Shown: positions 33,801-45,762 of the stretch, in pieces
How positions within the stretch are numbered: the stretch's first letter is position 1
Layout of the letters: the number at the start of each line of letters is the position of its first letter
NCBI GenBank assembly: GCA_030015575.1
Contig: CM057338.1
Coordinates: 832,590,353-832,654,352, forward strand
DNA length: 64,000 bases
Direction: 5' to 3'
Origin: Agapanthus africanus
Lineage: Eukaryota > Streptophyta > Magnoliopsida > Asparagales > Amaryllidaceae
Notes under the pieces: model-generated
What the model was told of the DNA's origin: nothing
What the model saw: only the letters and a program-made list of their open reading frames with translations
Database searches by the model: none
Made by a program: the position numbers and the translations under genes

Positions 33801-36800
33801 TTTAATATGAAATGTATTAGCGTGTTAAACCAAGCAATATTCTAACTTAGCAACAGCTTTTATATGTATCTGTATAAATCTTACATATTATCTAGTATAA
33901 AAGAAAGCTATCCATAGAATTTACCTTGTATCTGTGGTTTCATCAGTCTATGCAGATGGGAGCATTTGCTTGGACATTTTGCAAAATCAATGGAGTCCTA
34001 TATATGATGTTGCTGCTATACTAACTTCTATTCAGGTATGTTTTGTTATATTCTTTTTCATGCTCAGATGGAATTACCCGTTAGCTGACTGCAAAGATTA
34101 GCAATAAAGGCCTAATCGTTGGTGTAGGAAGAACATTCTTTCCTATCGTAATATTTTAGAGGTACATGCATATTTTTTGTTGTTGCTGTTGTTGATCAAT
34201 ACTAGTTAGCAGAAATCTTGCCTTATCAAACAGATCCATTTTCCTATCTTACGGCCTTCTTTGGCGTGCAGTTAAGAGATCATTTTTAAGGACTTAAACT
34301 TTTGTATGCATTGGTGTTTGGCAATCAATTTTATAGGATGCAAAATCCAACCATATTCAAGAGAACAACAAGAAAAACAACATTTATCCCAAATTCGTGG
34401 GGTCGGCTTATGAATCCTTTTCTTCCATTCTGATCTATTAAGGGTCTTCTCATTGGTTAATTTGACAATTAACATATCAATCTTGATTGCCTCAATTCAT
34501 GTTTGTTTAGGTCTACCCTTACCTCTAATTGCGTTATTCACTATAATTTTGTCACTTCTTCCTGACCGGGGCATTGATTGATCTATGTTACATACAATCA
34601 AACCATGTCAATTGATTCTCTCATCTTATCCTTTATGGCAGCCACTCTAACTTGTTACGGATCCACTCTTTTCTTATCCTAATTTTTAGCGTAGTACCAT
34701 TCATCCATCTTAACAATCTCATTTCAGCGACACTCATTTTTCGGGCATATTGTTTCTTAATTACCCAACATTTTGATCCATAAAGAAGTGCCGGTCTTAT
34801 CGCCATCTTATAAGATTTACCTTTCAATTTCAAGAGTATCTTAAGATCACATAGCACTATTGAAGCACTTCTCCGGTTTAATAATTCTGTTTTGATCATA
34901 TAAGCTACATTCTCCTCAATCCCCCTATCATGATATTCATAGATCCTATTGACCAACACCTTCACTTACATACGCCATAAATTCATACAAAGTTTCTTTT
35001 AGAGTAATGTTTTTCCTGAAGTATTTCCCAAAAAAAGGTCATCTCTATAGTGAAAGCAAGGATAGTAATTGCACAGAACAGTACATCTTCAAAGATTTGT
35101 CTCTCTAGACTTTTGAGCACCCATGTAGTTAAACCTGCACTGCTCTTATGGATCTAAATTTATTGCTATCTCTTTCCGAAGCTAGTAAAATTTGTAGGAT
35201 TTATAATGTGGGACCTACTTAGTATTAGTATTTTGCTTTATTTTTAGATATTTGCTTGTGTTTTAGTTTTTGGTGTTTTCATGATTTCAAGAATTGTATA
35301 GGTTATTTTTACAAATTGTGTTCGGGTTTTACTATATAAAAAACTCTAAAACTCTTTCATCATTGGTGATTGATTGATTGAGAAGTTGTGTTGAAAAATT
35401 GCCTCTTTGTGAAAGTTTTGTAATCGGTGCGGTCGATCCTTATTTTTCGGCTGCAGTCGAAAACCCTTGGATCACAGTCGGATTTTTTTTGATTATTTTC
35501 TCTATCGTCATTAACAAGATCACCCCACTATTGTATTTGTCGTCATTGTTACCTTCGCCGATCTCCTTGTTTCAACATCATCATCAACCGATCTTTATCC
35601 ATCGCTATCAAATCCGGTCCAACCGTCGCCGCCGACGTCTTTTTCGTCATCATGCTTTATCCTTATCAATGCCCTGTTGGTTGCTGCTTGTGGAAGGCAT
35701 TAGAATTCTTATAGAAGACAACAAGACAAACGTGTTTGTTAAGAAACCATCTCAGGAGGTTTTAAACCAAGCATTTTTTGAGTGTGAGAAGCATACGCAT
35801 TGATAGTAAAAGCATTTTCTTCTATCTGGATAAGCAATCATCAACAACTACATATCCGAACCTTCAAACGAATTGAGGGGTAAAAGGTTGAATGCTCATT
35901 TGATTTAATTGGTAAGAATAATTGGATACTGTTTTGGGAATTAAAGAATTCAATAAACCTTCTTGTACTATTTTATGATCAAGGTTAATTTGATTTCGAT
36001 TTTCTTAAAATATAATATTTGGATTGTTGGGATAGTTATTTCGGTTGATTTGCACTTGATAGATAATCCGATATTAACACACAATCAAATATTTAAATTT
36101 TGAAATTCAAGTGCAAATATTTAGTTGGCATTTTTGTATTATTTATTTAATTGCGACTATCGCATGTTGGATCTTTCAATTTGTGTGTTTGCATTATTAT
36201 TGCTTAACTGCATCAATCATTTTGCATCCGTATATAGAGATCTAGTAGTCCCAATCGTTCCTGTCCTACGTCAATTTGGTATCAAAGCTTAGATTTTAGG
36301 CATGTCTTATCGCAGCGAGAATTTTGGCTCGAAACACGACTTTCCATAATGATTGTGATTTCGACCGTAGGGATTGTTCTTATGATCGTAGACAGTCATA
36401 TAACCGTTATTCTCAAGACTATGATTATGATAATTGTTCGTATTATGAAATTATTGTAGGCAAGAAACACGAGCCAGACAAAACGTTGAATGCATGGTCG
36501 AGCATATTTGTTATTATGGTTCGACGATACCCAACAGATCGTTGATTGGTTGTCTAATTTGGATGATTATTTTTTCATCCAATTTAAACAACAAATCAAC
36601 GATGTGTTGTGCATCATCTGAACCATAATAATAAATAGGCTCAATCATGCATTCAATGTTTTGTCCAACTCGTATTTCTTGCCTACGAAAATTATCATAA
36701 CAGGTATAATCATCATAATCATAGTCCTGAGAACAACGGTCATATTACTCTCTATATAATCATAAGACAATTCTTACGGTTAAAATTATAATCAAAAGTC

Positions 36801-39385
36801 ATATTTCGAGTCAATTCTCGATGTGATAAGACATACCTAAAACCTAAGCTCTGATACCAAATTGACGCAGGACGAGAACGATAGGGCGACTCGACGTCCA
36901 TGTTTGAATGCAAAATGATAGATGCAATCATGTGATAAAGATGCAAACACACAAACTGAAAAATCCAATATTCTATAGTTATTAAATAATTAATACATAA
37001 ATATTTGCACTTGAATTTAAAGATTCGATTATGTGTTGATATTGGATTATCTATCGAGTGCGAAACAACCCCCGTAGTAATCAAAATATTATATTTTTTT
37101 TTTCAAGAAAATCGAAATCAAATAAACCTAGATCTAAAAGTAGGTTTATTATTTAGTTCCAAAAATGTTAGCCAATTATTCTTAGCTATTAAATCAAATG
37201 AGCATCAACCTTTTACCTCCCAATTAGTTTACAAGTTCGGATCTGTAGTTGATGATTGTTTATCCATATAGAAGAAAGGCATTTACTTTCAGTTCATTTT
37301 ACACTCAAAGATGCTTGCTATTAAAATCTCCTATGATGATTTCTTAACAAAGATGTTTGTCGTGTTGTTTTCCATGAGATTTCTAATGCCTCCATAAGCA
37401 AACAATTAAATGGGCATAAATCAGGATAAAGATTGATAAAGTTGGGGGGAAAAAAGAATATCCGTCCGAATTCGCAAGAAAAATGTATCGAAAATTCATT
37501 ATCGGTCAAAACGGATAGGATTTGGATATCCTTCGAAAATTGGATATCCGGTCCAAATTAAGGCGAAAAATTAATGCTAGAAAACTCAAACCCATTATTT
37601 TTCTTTCTTAAATAACCCATTATCCACACCCCCAACCCTTGACTTCCACTTCCCAAACCCCTCGCCATTTCCTCCTCCCAAGACCAGCCACGATCTCCGG
37701 CAACATCCCTAACCGCGACTTTTGGCAACATCCCTAACCGTGTCCGCTTCGGTTCCACTTCGATCTCTCTTGTCTCCGACAACTTCTCAAGCTCCTCAAT
37801 CGCGACTTTCTCCTCCTCTCCAATGATGACTCCCTCCTACGCCTACTACAGTACTTCTAGTTCAAGCATTCTTTCAAAGGCAATTTATAAACTAAGGTTT
37901 TCCCCCAATTTTCTTGGATAGTGATTTTTTTAATCTTTATTTTTATGTGTTTATGGATGTATGATTGTTTATTTCTTCATTTTATTTTGTTGTTATTTGT
38001 ATTTTATTTATGTTTCATAATTTACATCATATCCACCAAATGTTTGTGAAAATGATTCATTGAACATATGCATTATAAAATGTCTATTAGTGTGTGTGTA
38101 CAATTACACACATACACTATATATATAATAATATTAAAAATATTATATTTAATTTTTAAAATATTGATGGCCGAGTAATTCAGATAAATCGAATAATCAA
38201 CCAATAATTTCGATATCTTTTATCCGCCGGCAAATTGATATGGAGTTTACAACCTTGAAACTTGATTGCGAACAAGACTGCAGCAGCTACGATAGTTGGA
38301 CTGGATCTGATGTCGATGAATGAAGATTGCTTGATGATGGTGTTGAAACAACGAGATCGACGAAGGTTACAATGACGACGATAAATATGAATAATTTCAG
38401 TATCCTTTATCCGTCGGCAAACTGATATGGAGTTTACAATCCTGAAACTTGATTGCGAACAAGGCTGCAGCGGCTATGATAGTTGGACTGGATCTGATGT
38501 TGATGAATGAAGATTGCTTGATGATGGTGTTGAAACGAAGGTCACAATGACGATGATAAATACAATGGTGGGGTGATTTTGTTAATGACGATAGAGAAAA
38601 TAATAAAAAGAAAAGAACTTCAACCGCAGCCAAAGAATAAGGATCAACCATAACCGATTAGAGAACTTTGAAAAAGAGGCAATTTTTTCAATAATAATTC
38701 TTAATCATTCAATCATTAATGATAAAAGAGTTGTAGGTTTTTTTTATATAGTGAAACCCAAATACAATTTGTAAAATAATCCATACAATTCTTGAAATTA
38801 TGAAAATACTCAAAACTAAAGCAATAAGCAAATACCTAAAAATGAAGGAAACTATTAACACTAAGTTCATCCCGCATTAATTTACTTTGCAGTATTCACA
38901 ATTGATTTGAACAGGTCTCATGTCCAATTCTCTAAGAATGCCAAACGCCATCTTGTGAGATGGACGCATCCTTATTTTATGCAACTCTTTGCACTTACTT
39001 TATAAACCAATAAAAGGACATGCATATCAAGAGAAGTCATTTAGAAATTATTATTTTGCTTTAAAAATTTTCTTTTTAGACACCTTTAACTGCCATTTCT
39101 ATCATGAGTCATATAATCTAATTCTTCATTATTAATAATATTATATTTGTTCAAGAATAGATCAATTCATGCTTTAACGTCTAAACATCAATACATTATC
39201 GATTTGCTGCAAATATGTTACATGTAATTTAGACTTCGAATCTATTCATTTTGCAGTCCCTCCTCTGTGACCCAAATCCAAATTCCCCGGCAAATTCGGA
39301 GGCAGCTAGAATGTTCAGCGAAAACAAGCGTGAATACAACCGAAGGGTTCGGGAGATTGTAGAACAGAGCTGGACAGCTGATTAA
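27801..39385 (+). CDS. UBC2: Ubiquitin-conjugating enzyme E2, RAD6/UBC2 type (5 exons)
   Basis: Exons 27,801-27,925, 28,041-28,066, 33,610-33,699, 33,947-34,035 and 39,257-39,385 join to 459 nt, encoding 152 aa, the usual length of plant RAD6 homologues. All introns are GT-AG. The protein starts [20 protein letters not shown]. It has the UBC fold with [14 protein letters not shown] (HPN at 78-80), catalytic Cys88 in [13 protein letters not shown], and ends [11 protein letters not shown]. It accepts ubiquitin from E1 as a thioester on Cys88 and transfers it with RING E3s; in plants this class monoubiquitinates histone H2B with HUB1/HUB2 in the nucleus. No damage was seen. Introns 2 (5.5 kb) and 4 (5.2 kb) are swollen by transposons, unlike the short introns usual for this family. 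It is convergent with the PCO gene 2 kb downstream. Residues and splice sites were read directly; function is from the family. Confidence 0.95.
28278..31556 (+). mobile_element. Plant mariner-like element with 1.4-kb inverted arms, in UBC2 intron 2
   Basis: The element is 28,280-31,554, with TA target duplications at 28,278-28,279 and 31,555-31,556 and Stowaway/mariner-type ends (CTCCCCCGTCCCACTTTAAT and CTCCCTCCTTCCCACTTTAA). The two halves are inverted copies: arms 28,280-29,655 and 30,165-31,554, about 1.38 kb each and imperfect. Between them lie about 0.5 kb unique to the transposase core. It sits inside the UBC2 primary transcript. Confidence 0.88.
29682..30288 (+). pseudogene. Mariner-like transposase, C-terminal part
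   Basis: Two overlapping frames (29,682-30,053 and 30,019-30,288) together match plant mariner transposases: [25 protein letters not shown] (second catalytic Asp), [19 protein letters not shown] (third catalytic Asp, 38 residues later; plant elements are usually DD39D), then [20 protein letters not shown] and ending [10 protein letters not shown] frameshift near 30,020-30,050 joins them. The N-terminal DNA-binding half is absent, replaced by the inverted copy of the 3' end. Not functional as it stands. Confidence 0.85.
31706..31857. repeat. Three 51-bp tandem repeats in UBC2 intron 2
   Basis: Units start at TTAATCATG 31,710, 31,761 and 31,812, each with GCTTGGATGTGGACCATTAT or a close variant. 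Confidence 0.85.
31869..32242. mobile_element. Mutator-type MITE in UBC2 intron 2
   Basis: A 356-bp element (31,878-32,233) with long terminal inverted repeats (GGCTAAATTTCAACTTGCTA / GGCTAAATTTTCAACTTGCT, extending over about 130 bp). It is flanked by a perfect 9-bp duplication AAATATTTT at 31,869-31,877 and 32,234-32,242. The 9-bp TSD points to the Mutator superfamily. No coding. Confidence 0.8.
32243..33609 (+). other. Remainder of UBC2 intron 2
   Basis: AT-rich intron sequence, no gene or element recognised. The 3' splice site TTTTTAG lies at 33,603-33,609. Confidence 0.7.
34372..34965 (-). pseudogene. RTE-type LINE 3' fragment in UBC2 intron 4
   Basis: Minus-strand frame with [59 protein letters not shown], which matches the conserved C-terminal end of plant RTE LINE polyproteins. 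The downstream remnant includes PRIWDKCC. 5'-truncated, as LINE copies usually are, and with stops. No poly(A) tail or TSD could be fixed. Confidence 0.75.
36302..36545 (+). pseudogene. gag-like start of the palindromic element
   Basis: After the [17 protein letters not shown] can be read from 36,302. Another frame from 36,324 (73 codons) gives [20 protein letters not shown] and [10 protein letters not shown]. It is mirrored on the minus strand to the right. No domain recognised; truncated by the palindrome centre. Confidence 0.35.
38214..38575. repeat. About 180-bp tandem duplication in the right LTR
   Basis: Two copies (about 38,214-38,395 and 38,396-38,575) starting TATCYTTTATCCGYCGGCAA and containing GATAGTTGGACTGGATCTGA. 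Confidence 0.75.
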
Positions 39386-40072
39386 CAAATGTATCATGAT
39401 CGCTCTTCACAACCCCTCTATCTATTCTCATATATTTGCCTTGTTAATTTGTTTGTCGAATTGTCTTGAATGGAATGGTGTGAATTGAACTTGTTTGTCA
39501 TTAGTGAACGTAGTATATGTATCAGATTGTTATTGGTGTGATAAATAAAATAATTTAGGTGGCTTGTATCACTGCAGACTGATATATTTGATGCAATGTT
39601 GTGTATTTATATTATTGAATGTTGTTAATGCATCAGAACTGAAAATATATATTGTTATATTTGAGGGTTCATGTTTCATTTAAGTTGTATCTTTGAGGCT
39701 GAGAATCTTCACATGAGCAAGATGAAGGGGAAATTTGTAAGATTTATCTCAAATTTAAGTTGTCTGGGCCCTGCTGACAAACAAGTTAGAGGGTCCAACA
39801 ACTTACTGGAAAATAAATCTGAGCCACATTGTGATTGTTTCCATGCACAAATCTGAGCCGCATCTCCCTTTTTCCCCTCCTTTTTTATTTACCCTTTTCT
39901 AATTTCCCCTGGGCTACTCAAAAGTTTGGTAATTTTATGTGTGTTTCAATTCCTAACCTTTAATTTTTCTTCCTTGACGAATCAGATTCTGGCATTAAGA
40001 TGTGATATTATTACATTTCGAAGGTATCCAGTAGTCCAGGATCAAGGTGAGTTATGTTTCAGTAATTTGTTA
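39386..40072 (+). other. UBC2 3' UTR and intergenic sequence
   Basis: An AATAAA-type signal lies at about 39,542-39,552, 160 bp after the stop, a plausible poly(A) signal. A 61-codon frame at 39,671 has no recognisable features. Nothing else seen. Confidence 0.5.
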
Positions 40073-40388
40073 CTTCATCCGGCTTTTTTTACTTGACATT
40101 TTAGAGTAATAGACACCGATTAAGGAAAACATTATTACTTTCTTAATATCATCAATTAATCTACTGTCATGTCACCACTAAAAAAAATCATGCCATTTCT
40201 GTTTTCAACTATTTTGGAAAGCATTAATGATATAGAATCGCCATCAGTAATTTTCTAGGTTATTTTTGGTACTTATCATTTATTGATATCTTTATCATTA
40301 ATGATTTCCTCGTTATTTCAAAACGTCAAGTAAAGCAAAGATACTTTTTTCTCTCCAAAACGTCGAGTAAAAAAGGACGGAGGAAGTA
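40071..40388. mobile_element. Stowaway-like MITE
   Basis: A 314-bp element (40,073-40,386) between TA duplications. Termini CTTCATCCGGCTTTTTTTAC and CTTCCTCCGTCCTTTTTTAC (complement) are the plant mariner-derived Stowaway type. Confidence 0.75.
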
Positions 40389-40440
40389 TTATATATACCG
40401 GCCAATTTTAAACAGCATAAGCCAAATATTTCCTTACCGA

Positions 40441-40775
40441 CGTGTCAATTCCATATAGGTTATCAAGTTGGTGATTGAATAAAGAAAAATTCATTTTCGC
40501 CTAATTGATTTTGTATGGGCTATTAGGTTAATGATTGGATACAGAGGCCGGAATGGTTATTGGATAAGAGGTAAGGTTGGTTTGGAAATTGGAAAGGCAC
40601 AAACAAATCTTCAAACAATTACCAACTTCGCAATCTATCTGAAATCTATGGGGCTAATATTGCTTTTGGATAATAGTGGTTAGAGAAACATGATTTTGGA
40701 AACTGCACTTCGCGTCCTTTTATCCAATCACCAACCTGGTAGTCTACATGAAATCAACTGAGTTGATGGAAACAG
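40441..40775. repeat. Imperfect inverted repeat (possible MITE)
   Basis: TCAAGTTGGTGATTGAATAA near 40,462 is mirrored by TTATCCAATCACCAACCTGG near 40,720, with weaker pairing outward. No TSD fixed. Confidence 0.35.
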
Positions 40776-41402
40776 TATTTTTCTTACAGACCCACATGTC
40801 TTTAATTTTGGTAATTATTTCTTTTGATGCAAGTTTGCCTATAGCTGTCCTTTTGTGTCGGGGTGTGTGGTGTTTTCGCTTATTAATAATTTTAGCATTT
40901 TTTTGCTAGTAATGGCATATAACACACCACACACACACACTAGCTTTCATCATTAAACAACTGGTATATTAGCGTAATATTTCTGAGGTAAAGCCGGATA
41001 TGAATTGGAAGATGAAATTCGACCTGGTGACTAAATCAGGGCTGTTATGTGCTAATAATTTAGATGAGGTTGATAAATGGTTTCTATATGCCATAAAAAT
41101 AGAACTTGAGATCTCACAATCCTCCATTTCTATGATCCCTGTGCGTTGACAAGTGGTAGCCGAGGAATACTCGAGGGTTGCAATATGCGGTTTAAATTGT
41201 GTTTTCTCCTTCTCCCTTTGCGACAATCCATATAATAAACTACAACTAATTTCCATTACCGTCGAGGCTCTGAAATACAACACAAAAGGGTACATACAAA
41301 CCAAGATTTTATCTTGAATTTTCCGCCGACAATTCTCCCGCACAAGTTGAGACACTATTTACACACACACTAACGAAAAGAAGAAAGAAAATGTAGTTCA
41401 TA

Positions 41403-44400
41403 TCATTTCAGATTGCTATTTGAAATGTGTGGTCCTCTATCAATAATTTGAGGACCCAAGTATTGTACGCCAACCATTTTCAACTCCTTAGGCATCTCTA
41501 TCTCTTCCAACCAACTAAGACGACGATCGGCGAACCCTACAGCGCTGCCAGCAAAGTCATCTGAGAAAAAAGAAAAGAAAAAGAAAACATCAATCATCAT
41601 AAAACAAATTAGCATAGAAAACACAATGTAATCGGCTTTTAATCGATACTGACACCTACAGGGGCTTATGAGATGAATAATATTGCAATCTGTACACAAC
41701 ATTCATAAAAAAGTTTAGCTTAAAAGTAAATCTAATAGTGGAAATCAAACAACCATATAAGAAGGGAATAATGAGCTACAACAGCTTAAAAGTGAAGGCT
41801 GAATTGAAAAACAATACAAGGTATAAATGTTAAAAGACAGAAGACAAGCCGAAAGTTGTGGTATTCATTTGCAATTGCGCTTATTTGCAGTTTATAAATT
41901 TTATAGTATTTATTTTAAAAACGCCGAAAGGTTCATGGCATGTAGTGAAACTAATCCTTGTATAGTAGAAAACTGATCCACATCAAAGAGAAGAAGAAGA
42001 AAATATCTCATATCGGTCCAAGAAACATTTTGAATTAATTACCAGGAATATGAGAGTAGGGATGAGCTCTATAGTAAGTGCAATCGCGATCTTCTTCTTT
42101 CGAATAAGGAGGCCCAAGCACATCTAAAACTATGCATGGAGTAATGGCCCTAAATGTGTGCATGTTGCCTCCTTCTGAAGGATAGAGCGTGAATGTTCTG
42201 CATGGGGCTGTGAATTCCGAATCCACCACCATTTTCGCCAACTTAACTGCAAAACATCCCATTTTACCGGACGAATTGAACAATGAAACTATACATAAAT
42301 AACGTGTCACACATAAATTAAATGATAGCATTAGAGACAGAGCAATGTCAACACTAAATCGAGGGAGTTGCATCTTTTAGAAAAATCTTATAGTATGCTA
42401 ATGTTGGCCATCTCGTTATCTAAGTCTTTTTTCATCAAAATGGGTCGGTGAGCAGAATCGTTTAAAAGTTGAATAAGTTTAACGACCAGCTATCAACATT
42501 ACATCAATCTACTCTTAATTAACGCAAGAGAACTGACCAAAAAACTACAGAAGGAGAGGCTTTTCAGAATCTCGACCAGTCGGGATTCTCCAATTTCTCT
42601 GGAATAGAAAGAAATTTCTATGGAAAGATGGAAAGATTTATTGATTTGCTGTATATTTTCTGCCCTTGGACAACGCAACTAGAAACATATAAAATTTTCA
42701 CTTACAGTTAGATGGAGTAATTTCTTTTGAAATAGCCGGATTGACCCAATCGTATGATTTTACGTGCATCGTCCCGGTTAAGAGTTTGCTGAAAACAGTC
42801 ATTCCTGGATGGTTGTGGAGTGGAATAACCGCCGTCGGTGGTAAAAAGAATATACACATCTGCAAAACGACATGCAGAATGAAAGCATATTTAAATTTTA
42901 AATAGAAGTGAGATAAATCCTAATTGTTCCTCTTAAATATATATACTGAAACCGAGAGTTTCTGTTCTTACCGAGAAGTTAGCACAATTGCATATGGTTG
43001 TATATGCAATCGTCGGCTTATTTTCCGTGATATGATGTTGGGTATTGAAGAATTCTATATCTGTGCTTAGACCAAAATCCTCGGGCCTCAATTTATCTGC
43101 CACAGAGGGAAATAAAACCATTGAATATATCAAATAATTTGAATAAAAAAATATGGTTTATTAACCGCATATACATCAAACACACTCCATGTATACCTCT
43201 TCTAGGGTTTTTCATTTCCCAGTTAGCTTATTAGCACATAAGAACATGAGAAATAACTTTTTGTTGATGTGATTAGGCTTTTCAATGGGTCGGGTCCAGG
43301 TGTGGACCCGGCACAGACCTGATGATAAAATCCAGGTGTGGTATAGAACCGTTTACATCCAGGCCCAGCCTGACCCAAATCGTTTTACTGGCTTAATAAA
43401 TGGGGTTCTAAATCTCATGAATTCCGGCCTATTGGACCCAGGCTACTATAATTAAGTAATATAAATAATGAATTTTTCTAATCCCTAATCAAGATAACCA
43501 TCGTTATTCTTCTTGTTGACCGGTTTAAAAAGAATTAAGAGATATCTAGAACTCTTCGACTTTTGTTTGTTATTTTTTTACCTGTGATTCTACTTTTGAG
43601 TTATTTCACATGTTCTAGATTATAGTATAAGAGATAGATCTTACCTTTCTTTTTATCTCCTCAAACAAATCGAAATGATTGGCTTTAGTTGATTTTTTAT
43701 TCAATCTGTTAACTTCTTAAATTTACATCTAAGCTTCACGAGTTATAATGATGTGCTTTGCCACTATATAGAGCTTAATGAAATTGACGTGTTATTTATA
43801 TGTTTTATAAAAACAAAAGAAAGATGAAGGGGGCTGAGAAGACGGGGACCGATTATTAATGGGTCTAGGTCCATTATGTATAGACCCTTTGGGTAAATAG
43901 ATTGGTCTGAATCCATAAAAATTAAACGGCTTTGGTACATGCCAGATTTGACTCAACCTTACCCGTTTACGGGCCTAGATTCGACTTTAGAGAAAATTTA
44001 ATTTTTTGTTGACCGACTTACGGATGAGATTTACTAATAAACAAGTCAGGTAGTGTTGACCGATTGACTTGTGTTAGAAAATTTGATCTAACTGTTGACT
44101 AATCGAAGGAGGTTATATGCTAATAAATCAATTGAATGATGCTAACTCGGCGAGATAATACACTAAAATTACCATGATGGTGGAATCCATATCATCTGCA
44201 ACGATACCTATTGGTTATAAGATGAGATGGAGGGTGCAATTCTCTATATAGTGGATATCATATCCACTTTCTACCCAATAAGAATTCATACAGTCTGCAC
44301 GGATTACATCATATCCTCGTAGTAAAAATATTTTTCAATTTTGAAAATAAAACCACTACTGATGGTTTTCCCTACCTCAATATTCAAATCAAATGACCGA

Positions 44401-45691
44401 TCCAATTAAGTCTCTCTCACTCCTGCCTCTATCTTGTCTTTGTGTGAGAACAAGCCGAGACCGCGAGTCTGCCTCCTCACTCACTTCTGCCTCCAATTTT
44501 GAAGTCGGCGAAGTGAAATTGAATAAAGTTCTTTTTCAAAGTGAAATTGAATGAAGTGCATCTTAAAACCGATGGCTATATCATAAAGGAATTATGAATT
44601 TAGCCTATCTGGCAATATCATTTTGTTAATTCCATTGTTTGAGATAAAATATACTAAAATACAATGCTCTTTTCTTTTTGATATAAATATTATGAGTCTA
44701 TATATATCCTTGTTAAATGCATTAAATAGCACAAACTTACCTAGTTCATGGATTTAATTAATTTTGAAACAACTATGGAAAGAGTTTTCAAGAAATTAAA
44801 ATCCAATCAAAGTCCATCCGCAAGGATTTTTATATTTATGATTCTTGAATCTAACCTTAGTTTTATTTCTAGTTAAGGTTGGCATTTGCAACTGCTATGA
44901 TAGAAAGGTCATTTCTGCGATGAAAATTGTTAAGAGTTCACTATGCAACCATATTGGAGATGATTGGTAGAACGATTATTTGTTAACATATATCAAAAGA
45001 GACATATTTGATATTCATGCGACTTTTTTTTCAAGATATGAAGCGGCACAAATTAAATTCTATAGTAAACAATTTTATTATAATATATGACTAAATCGGT
45101 TTAAAACTTTATTGTATTGTTTGATGTGATGGTTTTTATATTGTATTTTATTGGATTGTTCAATTGATCAAGGAATCTTTTGGTCCCTCCTCTTGCCAAA
45201 ATTCCTGGGTTCCTTCACGAGTTGGTTACTAGCATTTCTTTCTCCAGCATGCAGAAGAAGGAAAAACGATTTTGCAACTATAAGCGTTATCGAACACTAA
45301 AAGCATAGAGAGACATGATTAATGCCTTACAACTATATCCAACCAAACACACGCGCAGCTAGAAGTACATTTAAGCCAGACAAAAGAAGGATATAAGCAT
45401 TCAACACATCATAGAAACTTGCATCACGAACGCATATATAACATTCAAAAGAAAACCGATCTCAAGAAGGAAATCAAAAAAGTTACCAAGAAACAGCTGC
45501 AGCATCTGCGCATCTCCAGTCTCAGGAACAGTGCCAGGGCCTTTAAAGATGGCCGTCGACGCTTCGAAAACCCCTTGGACCTTGGTGTTCTCGGCTTGAA
45601 TCCTCCTCCTCGTTCTTCGATTAAACCCTCTCTTCTTGATCAACCTCTCTCCTCTTTTAACCCCCAGTGCCATTTCCTCTATCTTCATCAT
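41403..45691 (-). CDS. PCO: Plant cysteine oxidase (N-terminal cysteine thiol dioxygenase), 5 exons
   Basis: Exons on the minus strand: 45,691-45,487, 43,096-42,972, 42,859-42,706, 42,246-42,043 and 41,560-41,403. All introns are GT-AG; they join to 846 nt, 281 aa. The protein shows the PCO/ADO cupin core: VIPLHNHPGMTVFSKLL with iron ligands His125 and His127, HVKSYDW, then YPSEGGNMHTF with third ligand His191, LDVLGPPYSKEEDRDCTYY, and a C-terminal WLEEIEMPKEL ... YLGPQI. The family uses O2 and Fe(II) to oxidise the N-terminal Cys of ERF-VII factors and other Met-Cys proteins, feeding the Arg/Cys N-degron pathway as the plant oxygen sensor. The N-terminus is basic (NRRTRRRIQ), which may aid nuclear entry. 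The start at 45,691 is preferred over ATG 45,727 because the TATA box at 45,753-45,762 puts the transcription start near 45,725. Appears intact. Confidence 0.92.
43274..43977. mobile_element. hAT-like non-autonomous element in PCO intron 1 (tentative)
   Basis: Ends TAGGCTTTTCAATGGGTCGG and (complement) TAGGCCCGTAAACGGGTAAG are similar inverted termini. Flanking 8-mers GATGTGAT and GATTCGAC agree at 5 of 8 positions, compatible with an old hAT TSD. No coding. Confidence 0.4.
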
Positions 45692-45752
45692 TCTTGTGTT
45701 GAAATATAATGGATTCAACAAAAGCATGAAATGGATATTGTGTGTTGTCCGT

Positions 45753-45762
45753 CTTATATAAA
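45753..45762 (-). promoter_or_regulatory. TATA box of the PCO gene
   Basis: TTTATATAAG on the minus strand, about 62-71 bp upstream of the chosen ATG (45,691). Expected initiation at about 45,720-45,730 makes the upstream ATG (45,727) unlikely to be in the message. Confidence 0.65.

Larger units (their letters stand above)
35207..38876. mobile_element. Head-to-head LTR retrotransposon palindrome in UBC2 intron 4
   Basis: The left half, plus strand: LTR 35,207-36,273, PBS TGGTATCAAAGC at 36,277 and a gag-like start. The right half, minus strand: LTR 38,876-36,863, PBS TGGTATCAGAGC (complement of 36,848-36,859) and the same following sequence. The halves meet near 36,568-36,577 with under 15 nt between arms. 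The right LTR is longer (2,014 against 1,067 bp) through extra sequence at about 37.3-38.4 kb. Flanks TATAA and TTAAT do not match as a TSD. Lineage unknown. Confidence 0.7.

Noticed and set aside
40969-41355. 128-codon minus-strand frame downstream of the PCO stop
   Set aside because: In the probable 3' UTR of PCO; no similarity recognised and no splice or promoter context.
44155-44345. Possible MITE in PCO intron 1
   Set aside because: Only weak inverted similarity (GCAACGATACCTATTGG against its mirror) and no TSD.
45419-45709. 96-codon plus-strand frame opposite PCO exon 1
   Set aside because: Antisense to a well-supported exon.
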